Below are positions 16,405-25,904 of a DNA stretch of 64,000 nt, piece after piece. The position numbers were made by a program, and so were the translations under genes. Each line of letters opens with the position of its first letter. Position 1 is the stretch's first letter. The DNA lies in contig CANLVD010000015.1 in assembly GCA_947494445.1 (NCBI GenBank), positions 1 to 64,000 of the forward strand, read 5' to 3'. The notes below the pieces were generated by a model, which did no database searches, was not told the DNA's origin, and saw nothing but the letters and a program-made list of their open reading frames with translations. This DNA is from an uncultured Paracoccaceae bacterium (GTDB lineage: Bacteria; Pseudomonadota; Alphaproteobacteria; Rhodobacterales; Rhodobacteraceae).

Positions 16405-16695
16405 CTAGCTGCGCTTGCGCTCCTTGCGACGGCGGATCAGGTAGAAAAACAGGCCGATCACGAAGAGAATAACAGCCAGTGGCAGGCCCAGAATGGTGGA
16501 CAGGACCGGGTCCCAGTAAGCGCTGGCTTCAAGGATCGGAAACCAGCTTTGATAGGTGCCCGGTGACAGGACCTCCCATTGGGTTTGGGTCGATGACAGA
16601 CGATAGGCGTTGCCCTCTCCCATGGTGGCTTGCCAGTCCCGCCAGCCCTGAACGGCGCTGAGCACGAAGAACAGATATGCAAGCAGATGACGCAT
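16405..16695 (-). CDS. Small membrane protein, unknown
   Basis: The 96-residue protein starts with a hydrophobic segment that could be a signal or anchor (MRHLLAYLFFVLSAVQG), has a soluble middle rich in Trp and Ser, and ends in a second membrane helix (TILGLPLAVILFVIGLFFYLI) with a very basic tail (RRRKERKRS). The frame is open far upstream, but nothing there looks like protein, so I place the start at 16695. It lies 38 bp upstream of the DUF6653-like gene on the same strand. Confidence 0.65.
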   Translation of the reverse strand: MRHLLAYLFFVLSAVQGWRDWQATMGEGNAYRLSSTQTQWEVLSPGTYQSWFPILEASAYWDPVLSTILGLPLAVILFVIGLFFYLIRRRKERKRS

Positions 16696-16797
16696 GGCAG
16701 GCCCTTGGGTTTGACCGATTTTCTGTGACCCTAGCAAGACTTGACCTTTCCCGCAATTCGGTTGAGCGTTGCGGCAGATTTCCGCAAAGGGTTCAGA

Positions 16798-18594
16798 ATG
16801 TTCCAGAAATTCACCACGCAAACCTCGCCCGCGACGGGCAAACCACGGGTTGCAGCCTTGCGAGAGGCGATGAAAGCCAAGGGCGTGCACGGCTTTCTGG
16901 TGCCGCGCGCGGATGCTCATCAGGGTGAAAACGTGGCCCCCCGGGACGAGCGTCTGGCTTGGCTGACGGGCTTCACCGGGTCGGCCGGTTTTGCAGCGGT
17001 TTCTGAGCAGGACGCTGTGCTTTTTGTCGATGGACGCTACACGCTGCAATCGCGCAGCCAGTGCGACGGAGACGTGTTTCAATTTCAGTCCATCCCGAGT
17101 GACAAGCTGTCTGACTGGGTCATCGACCATCTGGGGGAGGGTGATGTGTTTGCCTATGATCCATGGCTGCATGGCAAGGCGCAAATTGATGCGCTCTCGG
17201 AAGCTCTGGCGAAAGCCGGTATCACGCTGACACCGGTCGACAATCTGATAGATGCGGTTTGGGAGGATCAGCCCGATCCACCAGCAGGTGAGATTTATGC
17301 TCAGGATCAGTCGCTTGCAGGGAAGTCCTCAGATCAGAAACGGCAGGAGATTGGTGCTGCAATTGCCGAAAGCGGGGCCAAGGCTGCCGTGCTGAACCTG
17401 CCTGACAGCATTGCCTGGCTGCTCAACATCCGGGGCAGTGACATTGCGCGCACCCCGGTGCCGCTGGCCTTTGCGATTGTTGAGGAGGGCGGGCAGGTTG
17501 CGCTTTTCACCAACCCGGACAAGGTCGGGACAGAGGTCGAGACCCATCTGGGGCAAGACGTCACGGTGCAACCGCCAGAGGCGTTCGAGGCAGCGCTTGA
17601 GGCGCTTAAAGGCCCGGTATTGCTCGATAAAACTTCAGCGCCCGTGCGAGTGGCGCAATGCCTTGAAGGACAGGAGATCATCTGGGATCGTGATCCCTGC
17701 ATTCTGCCCAAGGCGATCAAAACCGGGGCTGAACTTGCGGGCACACGGGCAGCGCATCTGAGGGATGGTGCGGCAATGGCAGAGTTTCTCGCTTGGCTTG
17801 ACCGGGAAGCGCCCAAAGGCAACCTGACCGAGATCGACGTGGTTCGTGAGTTGGAAGGGTTTCGGCGAGCAACCAACAGCCTGCGTGACATCTCTTTTGA
17901 GACGATCAGCGGGGCCGGGGCCAACGGGGCGATTGTGCATTACCGGGTCTCTGAGGACAGCAATGCGGCGGTTGTTCCGGGCTCGCTTCTGTTGGTGGAT
18001 TCAGGTGGGCAATATGTCGATGGCACCACCGATATCACACGGACCATTTCCATAGGCCCTGTGATGCAGGAAGCCATGCGCCCCTTCACACTTGTCCTCA
18101 AAGGTATGATTTCATTGACTTTGGCGCGCTGGCCCGAAGGTCTGGCCGGGCGTGATCTGGATGCGTTGGCGCGTCAGGCGCTTTGGCAGGCAGGGCTGGA
18201 TTACGATCATGGCACGGGCCATGGCGTGGGCGTCTATCTGGGCGTTCACGAGGGGCCGCAGAACCTGTCGCGTCGGGGTGTGGAGCCGTTGCAGGCTGGC
18301 ATGATCCTGTCCAATGAGCCGGGATATTACCGCGAGGGTGCCTTCGGGATCCGCATCGAGAATCTGGTCATCGTGACAGAGGTCGAGGTGATCCTTGGCG
18401 GGGACCGCCCCATGATGGGGTTTGAGACGCTGACATTTGCGCCCATCGACCGGCGGTTGATTGATGCCTCTCTGCTCAGCCGGGCCGAACGGGATTGGCT
18501 CAATGGCTATCATGCCCTTGTCAAAGACCGGCTTGGCCCCTTAGTCTCTGACCAAACCCAAGCATGGCTGTCTGCCGCATGTGCGCCGCTTTGA
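16798..18594 (+). CDS. Aminopeptidase P family protein (M24 Xaa-Pro peptidase)
   Basis: This metallopeptidase (598 aa) removes N-terminal residues before proline. It has two creatinase-like N-terminal domains (residues 1-300) and a C-terminal pita-bread catalytic domain. The metal ligands can be followed: Asp in LLVDSGGQY, Asp in GTTDITRT, His in GTGHGVGVYLGVHEGPQ, Glu in SNEPGYY and Glu in GIRIENL. The ~600-residue length fits the large three-domain aminopeptidase P group. AAGGG lies 9 nt before ATG 16798; upstream in-frame sequence from 16741 lacks protein character. Confidence 0.93.
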   Translation: MFQKFTTQTSPATGKPRVAALREAMKAKGVHGFLVPRADAHQGENVAPRDERLAWLTGFTGSAGFAAVSEQDAVLFVDGRYTLQSRSQCDGDVFQFQSIPSDKLSDWVIDHLGEGDVFAYDPWLHGKAQIDALSEALAKAGITLTPVDNLIDAVWEDQPDPPAGEIYAQDQSLAGKSSDQKRQEIGAAIAESGAKAAVLNLPDSIAWLLNIRGSDIARTPVPLAFAIVEEGGQVALFTNPDKVGTEVETHLGQDVTVQPPEAFEAALEALKGPVLLDKTSAPVRVAQCLEGQEIIWDRDPCILPKAIKTGAELAGTRAAHLRDGAAMAEFLAWLDREAPKGNLTEIDVVRELEGFRRATNSLRDISFETISGAGANGAIVHYRVSEDSNAAVVPGSLLLVDSGGQYVDGTTDITRTISIGPVMQEAMRPFTLVLKGMISLTLARWPEGLAGRDLDALARQALWQAGLDYDHGTGHGVGVYLGVHEGPQNLSRRGVEPLQAGMILSNEPGYYREGAFGIRIENLVIVTEVEVILGGDRPMMGFETLTFAPIDRRLIDASLLSRAERDWLNGYHALVKDRLGPLVSDQTQAWLSAACAPL

Positions 18595-18666
18595 TCAAGG
18601 CAGCGCATGTCGTCTGACTGTCACTCTTGAGGCTTAGATTTGAATAAATTTGTGGGAGGCGAGAGC

Positions 18667-19011
18667 ATGGCGACTGACAAGATTTCGATTGTGAAGGCAG
18701 AAGGTACCTGGGTTGTGCGCGCCGGTGGCGCGGTTATTGGAGAGACCCGTAACGCATTGGAATTGCATGAAAATGGGCATGATCCGGTGATTTATTTCCC
18801 GCGCGATGATGTCGAGATGGCCTTTCTGGATACTTCTGATCACACGTCTCATTGTCCCCATAAGGGCGATGCATCCTACTTTGATCTGGTGGCCAAAAGC
18901 GGGTCGCTCAGCAATGCCGCATGGTCCTATGAGACCCCCAAGGAGGAGGTCTCGCGGATCAAGGGGCATATCGCATTTTACACCGACAAGGCGGCGGTGG
19001 AGCAGCTTTAA
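18667..19011 (+). CDS. DUF427 domain protein
   Basis: The 114-residue protein is a compact DUF427 domain: WVVRAGGAVIGETRNALEL, VIYFPRDDVEM, then THxSHCPHKGDASYFDL, seen as TSHCPHKGDASYF, and AWSYETPKEEVSRIKGHIAFY at the end. The family forms a small beta barrel of unknown role with a conserved Cys/His. GGGAGG lies ahead of ATG 18667, preferred over a start at 18640. The stop overlaps the convergent VOC gene by 4 bp. Confidence 0.9.
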   Translation: MATDKISIVKAEGTWVVRAGGAVIGETRNALELHENGHDPVIYFPRDDVEMAFLDTSDHTSHCPHKGDASYFDLVAKSGSLSNAAWSYETPKEEVSRIKGHIAFYTDKAAVEQL

Positions 19012-19577
19012 TCCCTGTCTGACAACGATTTGCGCGACGATTTCGCAAGGGCTTCAAGTGCGTCGGCCAGATGGTGATCGGCAATGCTCGGGTCACCTGA
19101 GGCTGTGCGGATCAGATGGGCCTGCAGGAGCACATCGGCGTGGCTGTGGCCAGCGGGGGGTTCGAACTTGTAGCAGGCAAGCTCGATCAACAGGCCAAGC
19201 GGGTCCTTGAAGTAGATCGAGTGCATGAAACCGCGATCCTTGACGCCGGAATGATCGATCCCGCGCGCCGCCAACCGGTCGGGGACCTGCTGGAATGTGG
19301 CATAGCTGACAGCAAAGGCCAGATGATGCACGCAGCCCGGATCGGTTGGCGTGCGTGTGCCGTCTACGTCTCTGCTTTCATTGGTGAAAATCGTGATCAG
19401 ACGACCATCGCCAGGATCGAAATAGAGGTGGTTTTCATCTGGATTGTCGAGGTTTGGCTGCTCGAAAATGAAGGGCATGCCGAGCAGTCCCTCCCAGAAA
19501 TCGATGGAGGTCTGGCGGTCTGCGCCGGTCAGAGTGACGTGGTGAAGGCCCTGGGCCTGCAATCGGGGTTGGGTCAT
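19008..19577 (-). CDS. VOC family (glyoxalase/dioxygenase fold) protein
   Basis: The protein (189 aa) carries two beta-alpha-beta-beta-beta modules of the vicinal-oxygen-chelate fold: LHHVTLTGADRQTSIDFWEGLLG at the N-terminus and CVHHLAFAVSYATFQQV in the second half, with a probable metal Glu in DPLGLLIELACYKF. This looks like a ring-cleavage dioxygenase or glyoxalase relative. A helical tail of ~45 residues follows. The substrate cannot be told from sequence. Confidence 0.85.
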   Translation of the reverse strand: MTQPRLQAQGLHHVTLTGADRQTSIDFWEGLLGMPFIFEQPNLDNPDENHLYFDPGDGRLITIFTNESRDVDGTRTPTDPGCVHHLAFAVSYATFQQVPDRLAARGIDHSGVKDRGFMHSIYFKDPLGLLIELACYKFEPPAGHSHADVLLQAHLIRTASGDPSIADHHLADALEALAKSSRKSLSDRD

Positions 19578-19757
19578 GTCGGGAAGCCTCCGTTTTCAGC
19601 GACGCAGACTAGTTGGCATGGACAGCAAGAGCGAGGGCCAGCTTGGAAAAGGTTTGGTTAAGCTTCGTCAACAAAGGATGAATTTTGGCAGCGTTTTTGC
19701 TCGAATTCGTGGTTCTGGCCTAAAAATGCCAGTGAGGTGCAGTTTACCAGAAATCCC

Positions 19758-20975
19758 TTAAGAAACTGTCATGCGGATCAGTGCAGCCACACGCTCTGCC
19801 GCGCGACCGTCGCCGCGATAGGCGGTCATCTGGTCCGTGCCTCGCGCATTCAACGCCTCATCAATCGTTGCGCAAAGCGTCTGGGGGTCATGGCAGGGAC
19901 GTGTCACGCCAAGCTCCGCAAGGGAGAAGGTGGCCTTGGGGTGGTGAGAATATTCCAGTGAAATCGAAGGCTTGCCGATCATCGCGGCCTCCAGCCCGAC
20001 AGTGGAGTTCTGCACAAGAACGGCGCTGGCAGCCCAAAGAAGCGGATGCAGGGGCTCATCTGGCGGGGGGCTGACATGGATGCGGGGATGGGCGTGACCC
20101 GTGGGAAACAGATGCCAGTCGCTGGGGTGATAGCGCAGGATGAGCGCGAGATCGGGGTTGGCATCGACATGCGCGCGGAGCAACGCCTCGGCCTCAAGCG
20201 GGATTTTCTGGGCCTCGCCGTTGGGTGCGCGATGCTCGCTGACACCGGCAAAGAGGATCGGCCTGAGGCCTTGCCACCCTTTTTGTTTCAGGAAGTCATC
20301 AGCCGCTTCCCGGGTGGCCGGATCAAAGAGGGTGTCAAAGGCGGGATTGCCGGTATTGTGAATGGTATCAGGGGGTTGCCCACCTGAAATCAGACGTTCC
20401 GCCACGGTGTTTGCGATGACGCAGACGGCGTCAGGCTTGTGGGGGCGGGTCATGAAGGGCTCTGGCTGGCGGTCGAAAAGATCGACCAGCGCGAGGTTGG
20501 GCACGCCCAGATCGGTGGCGGCACTCAGGGCGGCCACTTCCGAGCGGGGGGAATTGGTTGTGACCACGAGATCGGGCTTGAGATGGGCGATCACACGGCG
20601 GAAAAACGCCCGTGGCGCAAAACCGCCGCGGCCCTTTCTGGCATAGTGATCGGCTGCCCCGGCCTCGCCAAATTCTTCAATCAAATCAAGGTAGTTGATG
20701 CCGTGATAGGCGTGATTTTCTCGCTCGGATATGGATGGATTGCCACTGGTGGGCGCGAGGGTGCGGCCCCATCGCAAGGCCTGTTCACTGTCAACCAGAT
20801 CCAGCATTTCGGCATATCCGAAAGGGGCCTCGCCTGCGGCTTCGGCCTTTGCGCGCCCGATGGTCAGGGCCATTAAATCCTGTTTGATATCAGAGGCTTG
20901 AGCGCGCAGTGCCGCCATCACAGGCAGGATCATTGCGACATGTCCGCCGCCATAGGTGACGTAGAGCACGCGCAT
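19758..20975 (-). CDS. GT-B fold glycosyltransferase/epimerase-like protein, unknown
   Basis: The 405-residue protein looks like a two-domain GT-B enzyme. It starts MRVLYVTYGGGHVAMILPV, the glycine-rich N-terminal loop, and later has ILFAGVSEHRAP and LVQNSTVGLEAAMIGKPSISLEYSH, which resembles the nucleotide-sugar site of UDP-GlcNAc 2-epimerases and CDP-glycerol-type transferases. There are no membrane spans. It is a single gene, not part of a polysaccharide cluster. Two copies of the GAGTTAYGAAAGAACT motif lie 78-120 bp upstream. The acceptor and donor are unknown. Confidence 0.65.
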   Translation of the reverse strand: MRVLYVTYGGGHVAMILPVMAALRAQASDIKQDLMALTIGRAKAEAAGEAPFGYAEMLDLVDSEQALRWGRTLAPTSGNPSISERENHAYHGINYLDLIEEFGEAGAADHYARKGRGGFAPRAFFRRVIAHLKPDLVVTTNSPRSEVAALSAATDLGVPNLALVDLFDRQPEPFMTRPHKPDAVCVIANTVAERLISGGQPPDTIHNTGNPAFDTLFDPATREAADDFLKQKGWQGLRPILFAGVSEHRAPNGEAQKIPLEAEALLRAHVDANPDLALILRYHPSDWHLFPTGHAHPRIHVSPPPDEPLHPLLWAASAVLVQNSTVGLEAAMIGKPSISLEYSHHPKATFSLAELGVTRPCHDPQTLCATIDEALNARGTDQMTAYRGDGRAAERVAALIRMTVS

Positions 20976-21047
20976 CAGATCGGGCCTTGGGGCAAGTGTG
21001 ACATTTCGGTTTTTTGCCCGGTTTGGGCGGGTTTGGGAAGGTCAAAG

Positions 21048-21095
21048 CGAAAGAGTTCTTTCGTAACTCAAACGTAGTTCTTTCATAACTCTTTC
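21048..21095. repeat. Tandem GAGTTAYGAAAGAACT dyads between GT-B gene and folB
   Basis: Read on the minus strand, GAGTTATGAAAGAACT (21091-21076) and GAGTTACGAAAGAACT (21069-21054) repeat every 22 bp. Each is a dyad with GAGTT and AACT(C/A) arms 7 bp apart. At the plus-strand left end CGAAAGAGTTCTTTCG (21048-21063) is also palindromic. The first copy is part of a 23-bp sequence (21073-21095) repeated exactly at 48861-48883 before dctP. The spacing by two helical turns suggests cooperative binding of one regulator. Confidence 0.6.
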
Positions 21096-21270
21096 AAAAC
21101 AGCCCAGGCTTGTGGCGCATTGGCACCACCGCGTGTGGTTTTGGCCACGTATCGGGCGGCACACCGACCATGGTCTGTCGCAAAACACGTCGCTCTGGCC
21201 GCAACCTGCCTTGCCCCAACGCGCGCTTGGACTTAATCAGGCGGGGATTTGACGAAAGAGACCCGTGCCG

Positions 21271-22203
21271 ATGGATGAACAGATCAAAGCCTTCTCGCCT
21301 CCCCATGCGATGACCGCCGGTGTTGATCCGCGTGACCGGATTTCGGTGCGGGACTATATCGTGAGTGTGGAAATCGGTGCGTTTTCGTCCGAGCGCGGTG
21401 TTACCCAGCGGATCCGCTTTAATGTGGTGCTGGAAGTGGCAGCGCATACGGCCGCCAGCACGGATGACGTGGACAAGGTGCTGAGCTACGACACGATCAC
21501 GGCGGCCATCGACACGCAGCTTGCGACCGAGCGGATCAATCTGCTTGAGACATTGGCCGAGCGGGTGGCGGAACGTCTGCTGGATGATCGCCGGGTGTAT
21601 CGCGCCTTCGTGCGGATCGAAAAGCTGGACCGCATCCCGGGAGCCCTTGGGATCGAGATTGTGCGGACCCGGCGCGATGCCGCCGTGGGTGTGATTGGCG
21701 ATGTGGCCGAAGATGCGGCACAAGACGTACCTGCGCCGCAAGTGGTTCTGATCTCGAACGCGGTGATGGCGTCGCCTGTGCGGGAGCGCTGGATCGATGC
21801 GATCAGCAGCACCGGCACGCCGACGATCCTGTGTCTTGAGGTGATGCCGGGTTTTGATAGCGATGCGCCGGGCTGGCCGGGCAGGCGGGTGGCCTTGCTG
21901 TCGGTCGAGCAGAATGCGTGGTCTCTGGCCTCGGGCGATGACCGCTGCAAGGTGGTCGCGAGCCGGACGGAACTGGATTATGTGCTTAAAGAGGGCCAGC
22001 TTGCGGTCTGGGCACCATCCAAGATCGTGACCGACACGCTGGAGCGGCCGAACATTGATCCGCGCGATGCATTTGCGCTGGTGCACTGGTTCGCAGGTCA
22101 GGTCGAGGCGCGGCGGATTGTGGCCGTCGGAGACTGGGCCGACCGTACGGAAGGGACCGAGACGCTTCACATCGCGCAAGATGAGGCGTACATCTGCGAT
22201 TGA
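21271..22203 (+). CDS. folB: Dihydroneopterin aldolase with C-terminal extension
   Basis: Residues ~20-135 form the FolB domain, which cleaves dihydroneopterin in folate synthesis: DYIVSVEIGAFSSERG with the catalytic Glu, KVLSYDTI, NLLETLAERVAERLL and VRIEKLDRIPGA with the active Lys. The protein is 310 aa, more than twice the E. coli enzyme. The remaining ~170 residues (from about DVPAPQVVLISNAVM) are not recognised; they could be a second domain. I chose ATG 21271 over the GTG at 21265. folP follows after one gene, so this is a folate operon. Confidence 0.88.
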   Translation: MDEQIKAFSPPHAMTAGVDPRDRISVRDYIVSVEIGAFSSERGVTQRIRFNVVLEVAAHTAASTDDVDKVLSYDTITAAIDTQLATERINLLETLAERVAERLLDDRRVYRAFVRIEKLDRIPGALGIEIVRTRRDAAVGVIGDVAEDAAQDVPAPQVVLISNAVMASPVRERWIDAISSTGTPTILCLEVMPGFDSDAPGWPGRRVALLSVEQNAWSLASGDDRCKVVASRTELDYVLKEGQLAVWAPSKIVTDTLERPNIDPRDAFALVHWFAGQVEARRIVAVGDWADRTEGTETLHIAQDEAYICD

Positions 22204-22230
22204 GCTTGTCCCCGGACCCGGAGGTGCCCC

Positions 22231-22776
22231 ATGGCCCAACCTGATGATCTGACCCTTGGTGCCGATGCACCTGAGTTCAACCTGCCCGGCGTTGATGGCA
22301 GACGCTGGGGCATCGGAGACATCCGGGGGCCGCGCGGTCTGCTGGTGGTGTTCATCTGCAATCATTGCCCCTATGTGAAGTCGATCACCCACAAGCTGGT
22401 GCGTGACGGGCAGGCGCTGATGGATATGGGCTTTGGCGTGGTGGCGATCAATTCAAACGACGCCGTGACCTATCCCGAGGACAGTTTTGACAAGATGGTC
22501 AGCTTCGCGCGCGATGCGGGCTTTCCGTTTCCTTATCTGCACGACGAGGATCAGGCCGTTGCGCGTGCCTATGGTGCGGTCTGCACGCCGGATTTCTTTG
22601 GCTATAACGCGTTTCTGGAGTTGCAGTACCGGGGGCGGCTGGATGCCTCGGGTGCGAGCGGTCAGGATGCACCCTCGGAGCTGGTTCCCGCGATGGAGCG
22701 GATTGCGTTGAGGGGCAAGGGGCCTGTGGATCAGGTGCCGACCATGGGCTGTTCGATCAAGTGGAAGAAAGACTGA
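22231..22776 (+). CDS. Thioredoxin-fold / AhpC-TSA family protein
   Basis: The 181-residue protein has a peroxiredoxin/thioredoxin fold: FNLPGVDGRRWGIGDI, then FICNHCPYVKS with a CxxC pair, and CTPDFFGYNAFLELQYRG. It belongs to the thioredoxin-like proteins with a CNHCPYV motif. No signal peptide is visible, so it should be cytoplasmic. GGAGG lies 5 nt before the ATG. It sits between folB and folP, 8 bp before folP. A redox role is expected; its link to folate is unknown. Confidence 0.85.
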   Translation: MAQPDDLTLGADAPEFNLPGVDGRRWGIGDIRGPRGLLVVFICNHCPYVKSITHKLVRDGQALMDMGFGVVAINSNDAVTYPEDSFDKMVSFARDAGFPFPYLHDEDQAVARAYGAVCTPDFFGYNAFLELQYRGRLDASGASGQDAPSELVPAMERIALRGKGPVDQVPTMGCSIKWKKD

Positions 22777-22784
22777 CGCCCGCG

Positions 22785-23795
22785 ATGAGCGGCGCGTATT
22801 TCCGTCCGATCATTGCGCGTGATCCGGCCCTTGGCGGCAAGCCGCTTGCCGGAGGCTGGGCGCGGTTTGCGCATGTGGAGATATTGCGGCGGGATGGGTC
22901 GGCTGAGGTTGTCAGCGCCGAGGACCTGCCTGAGGGCGTCTTGACCCGCTTGACGGAGGCGCGCGCTCCAATCGCCGGGATGGGCCTGGACCGCCCGCGC
23001 CTGATGGGCATCGTCAACGCAACCCCTGACAGTTTTTCAGATGGCGGCCAGTTCGAGACGACCGAGACAGCCGTCGCGCAAGGTGCACGTCTGATCGCAC
23101 AAGGTGCGGATATGGTCGATGTGGGCGGTGAGAGCACGCGCCCGGGTGCTGCTTTCGTGAGCGCGGCGGAGGAACTGACCCGCGTTTTGCCGGTGATCGA
23201 GGCGTTGGCTGCACGCGGTGACGTTCCGGTCTCGGTGGACACCCGCAAGCCTGAGGTGGCGCGAGAGGCCGTGGCCGCAGGTGCGGGGCTGTTCAACGAT
23301 GTCTCGGCCCTCAGTTTTGCGGCAGAAAGCGTGACGGAGGCCGCGTCTCTGGGCGTGCCGGTCTGTCTGATGCATGCCTCTGGCGACCCCAAGACCATGC
23401 AGGACAATCCGCAGTATGAAAACGTGTTGCTGGATGTTTACGACTATCTGGAGGGGCGGGTGCAGGCCTGTGAGGCTGCGGGCATCGCGCGCTCGGATAT
23501 CGTCATTGATCCGGGTATAGGATTTGGCAAGACAGTTGCGCATAATCTGGCGCTGATCAGCGGGCTGAGCCTGTTTCACGGGCTGGGCTGTGCGATCCTT
23601 CTGGGCGCTTCGCGCAAGCGGTTCATCGGCACATTGGGCGGGGCCGAGGGTGCACAAGACCGGGTGGCGGGCTCAATCGCTGTGGGGCTGGAGGCGCTGG
23701 CGCAGGGGGTACAGATCCTGCGCGTTCATGATATGGCAGAGACAAAACAGGCAATGCGCCTTTGGCAGGCGCTGCAGGACGGGACGAGCAGATGA
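22785..23795 (+). CDS. folP: Dihydropteroate synthase
   Basis: FolP joins p-aminobenzoate to dihydropterin pyrophosphate and is the target of sulfonamides. The whole set of motifs is present: [50 protein letters not shown] and [11 protein letters not shown] ~65-residue N-terminal extension precedes the barrel (336 aa against ~280 usual). ATG 22785 is chosen; a GTG at 22761 would overlap the thioredoxin-like gene. The last codons overlap glmM by 4 bp. Confidence 0.94.
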   Translation: MSGAYFRPIIARDPALGGKPLAGGWARFAHVEILRRDGSAEVVSAEDLPEGVLTRLTEARAPIAGMGLDRPRLMGIVNATPDSFSDGGQFETTETAVAQGARLIAQGADMVDVGGESTRPGAAFVSAAEELTRVLPVIEALAARGDVPVSVDTRKPEVAREAVAAGAGLFNDVSALSFAAESVTEAASLGVPVCLMHASGDPKTMQDNPQYENVLLDVYDYLEGRVQACEAAGIARSDIVIDPGIGFGKTVAHNLALISGLSLFHGLGCAILLGASRKRFIGTLGGAEGAQDRVAGSIAVGLEALAQGVQILRVHDMAETKQAMRLWQALQDGTSR

Positions 23796-25135
23796 GCAGG
23801 AAATTCTTTGGCACCGATGGCGTGCGCGGCAAGGCCAACACCCACCCGATGACCGCGGAGATGGCGTTGAAACTGGGGGCTGCGGTCGGGCATTTCTTTG
23901 GTCGCGAGAACGCTCATCGCAGCCGGGTGGTGATCGGCAAGGACACGCGGCGCTCGGGCTATATGCTGGAAAATGCGCTGACGGCGGGGCTGACCTCCGT
24001 GGGCGCGGATGTGTTTCTGCTGGGGCCGGTGCCCACACCGGCTGTGGGGATGCTGACGCGCTCCATGCGGGCCGATCTGGGGGTGATGATTTCGGCCTCG
24101 CACAATCCCTATTACGACAACGGGATCAAGTTCTTCGGGCCTGATGGATTCAAGCTGTCGGATGAGGCCGAGATGGAACTTGAGGCGCTGCTGGAGGCCG
24201 ATGTGCCGCTGGCGGCCGCCGAAGAAATCGGACGGGCCAACCGGATCGAGGGGGACCGCGCGCGCTACATCGAATTTGCCAAGACCACCTTTCCGCGCCG
24301 CCAGCGGCTGGACGGGCTGAAGGTTGTGGTTGATTGCGCGAATGGTGCAGCCTACCGCACAGCGCCCGAGGTGTTGTGGGAACTGGGCGCGGAAGTGGTG
24401 ACCGTCGGCGTCTCGCCCAACGGGTACAACATCAACGACAAATGCGGATCGACCAACACCGAGCTTGCGGCGGAAACCGTGGTGTCCCATGGGGCCGATC
24501 TTGGGATCTGTCTTGATGGTGACGCAGACCGGATCATGATTTTGGATGAGACCGGACAGGTGGCCGATGGCGATCAGATCATGGCGCTGATTGCCGGGCT
24601 CTGGGCGCGGGAGGGCAAGCTGGAGCAAGGCACGCTGGTTGCAACCGTGATGTCCAATCTGGGGTTGGAGCGGCATCTGGCGGGGCAGGGTCTGACCCTC
24701 AAGCGCACCGCCGTGGGGGATCGTTATGTGGTCGAGGAGATGCGGCGCGGCGGCTATAATCTGGGGGGCGAGCAGTCGGGTCACATCGTGATGACGGACT
24801 ATGCGACCACCGGTGACGGGCTGATCGCGGGCCTGCAATTCCTGTCGGCAATGGTGGCTGAAGAGCGCCCGGCCTCGGCCCTTACGCGGCAATTCGAGGC
24901 GGTGCCGCAGCTTTTGAAAAATGTGCGCTACACAGCCGGTGCCGTGCCGCTGGATGCGGATGCCGTCAAGGCAGCGATTGCATCAGGCGAAGAGAAACTG
25001 GCAGGGCAGGGTCGTTTGTTGATCCGCAAGTCAGGCACCGAGCCGCTGGTCCGGGTGATGGGCGAGGCAGAGGATCAGGCACTTCTTGAGCGTGTGATCG
25101 ACGACATCGCCGGTGAGGTTGCAAAGGCCGGGTAG
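23792..25135 (+). CDS. glmM: Phosphoglucosamine mutase
   Basis: GlmM converts glucosamine-6-phosphate to glucosamine-1-phosphate for peptidoglycan and LPS. At 447 aa it is full length. The phosphoserine loop ISASHNP has catalytic Ser103, the metal loop is DGDADR, and the sugar-binding GGEQSGH and phosphate-binding [12 protein letters not shown] segments follow. It begins [13 protein letters not shown], and its ATGA overlaps the folP stop. folP-glmM adjacency is widespread in proteobacteria. Confidence 0.96.
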   Translation: MSRKFFGTDGVRGKANTHPMTAEMALKLGAAVGHFFGRENAHRSRVVIGKDTRRSGYMLENALTAGLTSVGADVFLLGPVPTPAVGMLTRSMRADLGVMISASHNPYYDNGIKFFGPDGFKLSDEAEMELEALLEADVPLAAAEEIGRANRIEGDRARYIEFAKTTFPRRQRLDGLKVVVDCANGAAYRTAPEVLWELGAEVVTVGVSPNGYNINDKCGSTNTELAAETVVSHGADLGICLDGDADRIMILDETGQVADGDQIMALIAGLWAREGKLEQGTLVATVMSNLGLERHLAGQGLTLKRTAVGDRYVVEEMRRGGYNLGGEQSGHIVMTDYATTGDGLIAGLQFLSAMVAEERPASALTRQFEAVPQLLKNVRYTAGAVPLDADAVKAAIASGEEKLAGQGRLLIRKSGTEPLVRVMGEAEDQALLERVIDDIAGEVAKAG

Positions 25136-25142
25136 GGCGCTC

Positions 25143-25904
25143 ATGGACCCATGTCAGGCCTATATCATCTGCACCAGTCCGCGCAGCGGCAGCACGCTTT
25201 TGTGCCGTCTGCTGGCCGCCACCGGCGTGGCAGGCAATCCGCATTCGCATTTCCACAGGCCAGACCTTGAGAGCTGGCTGAGAAGCTATGAGTTGGCGCG
25301 TGGGGATTTTGCCTCGGAACGCGACGCGGTTGCGGCTGTGTTCCGGGAGGCGATTGCCTTCGGCAAGGGCCAGACCGACATGTTTGGTCTGCGTCTGCAA
25401 CGTGGCAGTTTCGGGTTTTTCATGGAGCAGACAGCGCGGCTTCATCCCGGCCTTGCCAATGATCCAGCCCGGCTTGAGGCGGCGTTCGGGCGCACAAGGC
25501 TGATCTGGCTGACCCGTGAGAATAAGCTGGATCAGGCGATTTCCTACATCAAGGCGCAGCAGACGGGGTTGTGGCACAAAGCGCCCGACGGGACCGAGAT
25601 CGAACGTCAGTCAGCGCCTGAGCCGCCGGTCTATGACCGGGCGCGCATTGCCGATCAGATCGCGAAATTCGAGGCGATGGACCGGGCCTGGCAGGACTGG
25701 TTCGCGGGTGAGAACCTGCGACCGATCAGGCTGAGCTATGAGGCGCTTGCAGCATCCCCTCATGAGGCGTTGCGCGATGTGCTCCGCGGGCTTGGGGTGG
25801 ACGAGGACAAGGGACGCGACGTGGCCATACCCGTGGCCAAGCTGGCCGATGGGGTAAGCCGCGATTGGGCGGTGCGGTTTCGCGACGAGAACGGTATTTC
25901 CTGA
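25143..25904 (+). CDS. Stf0-type sulfotransferase
   Basis: The 253-residue protein resembles the Stf0 family, which uses PAPS to sulfate sugars such as trehalose. The N-terminal PAPS loop reads IICTSPRSGSTLLCRLL. A helix-rich middle and the later LIWLTRENKLDQAISYIKA segment, which contributes the 3'-phosphate site, match the family. It starts 7 bp after glmM. No glycolipid or capsule genes are near, so the acceptor is unknown. The downstream 416 bp contain no gene. Confidence 0.85.
   Translation: MDPCQAYIICTSPRSGSTLLCRLLAATGVAGNPHSHFHRPDLESWLRSYELARGDFASERDAVAAVFREAIAFGKGQTDMFGLRLQRGSFGFFMEQTARLHPGLANDPARLEAAFGRTRLIWLTRENKLDQAISYIKAQQTGLWHKAPDGTEIERQSAPEPPVYDRARIADQIAKFEAMDRAWQDWFAGENLRPIRLSYEALAASPHEALRDVLRGLGVDEDKGRDVAIPVAKLADGVSRDWAVRFRDENGIS

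Noticed and set aside
16696-17184. Upstream extension of the small membrane protein (minus strand)
   Set aside because: It is antisense to the aminopeptidase P gene and lacks protein character; the signal-like start at 16695 fits better.
21094-22392. 432-codon minus-strand frame opposite folB
   Set aside because: Shadow of folB; rich in His/Arg/Gln with no domain.
23726-24892. 388-codon minus-strand frame opposite glmM
   Set aside because: Shadow of glmM with biased composition.
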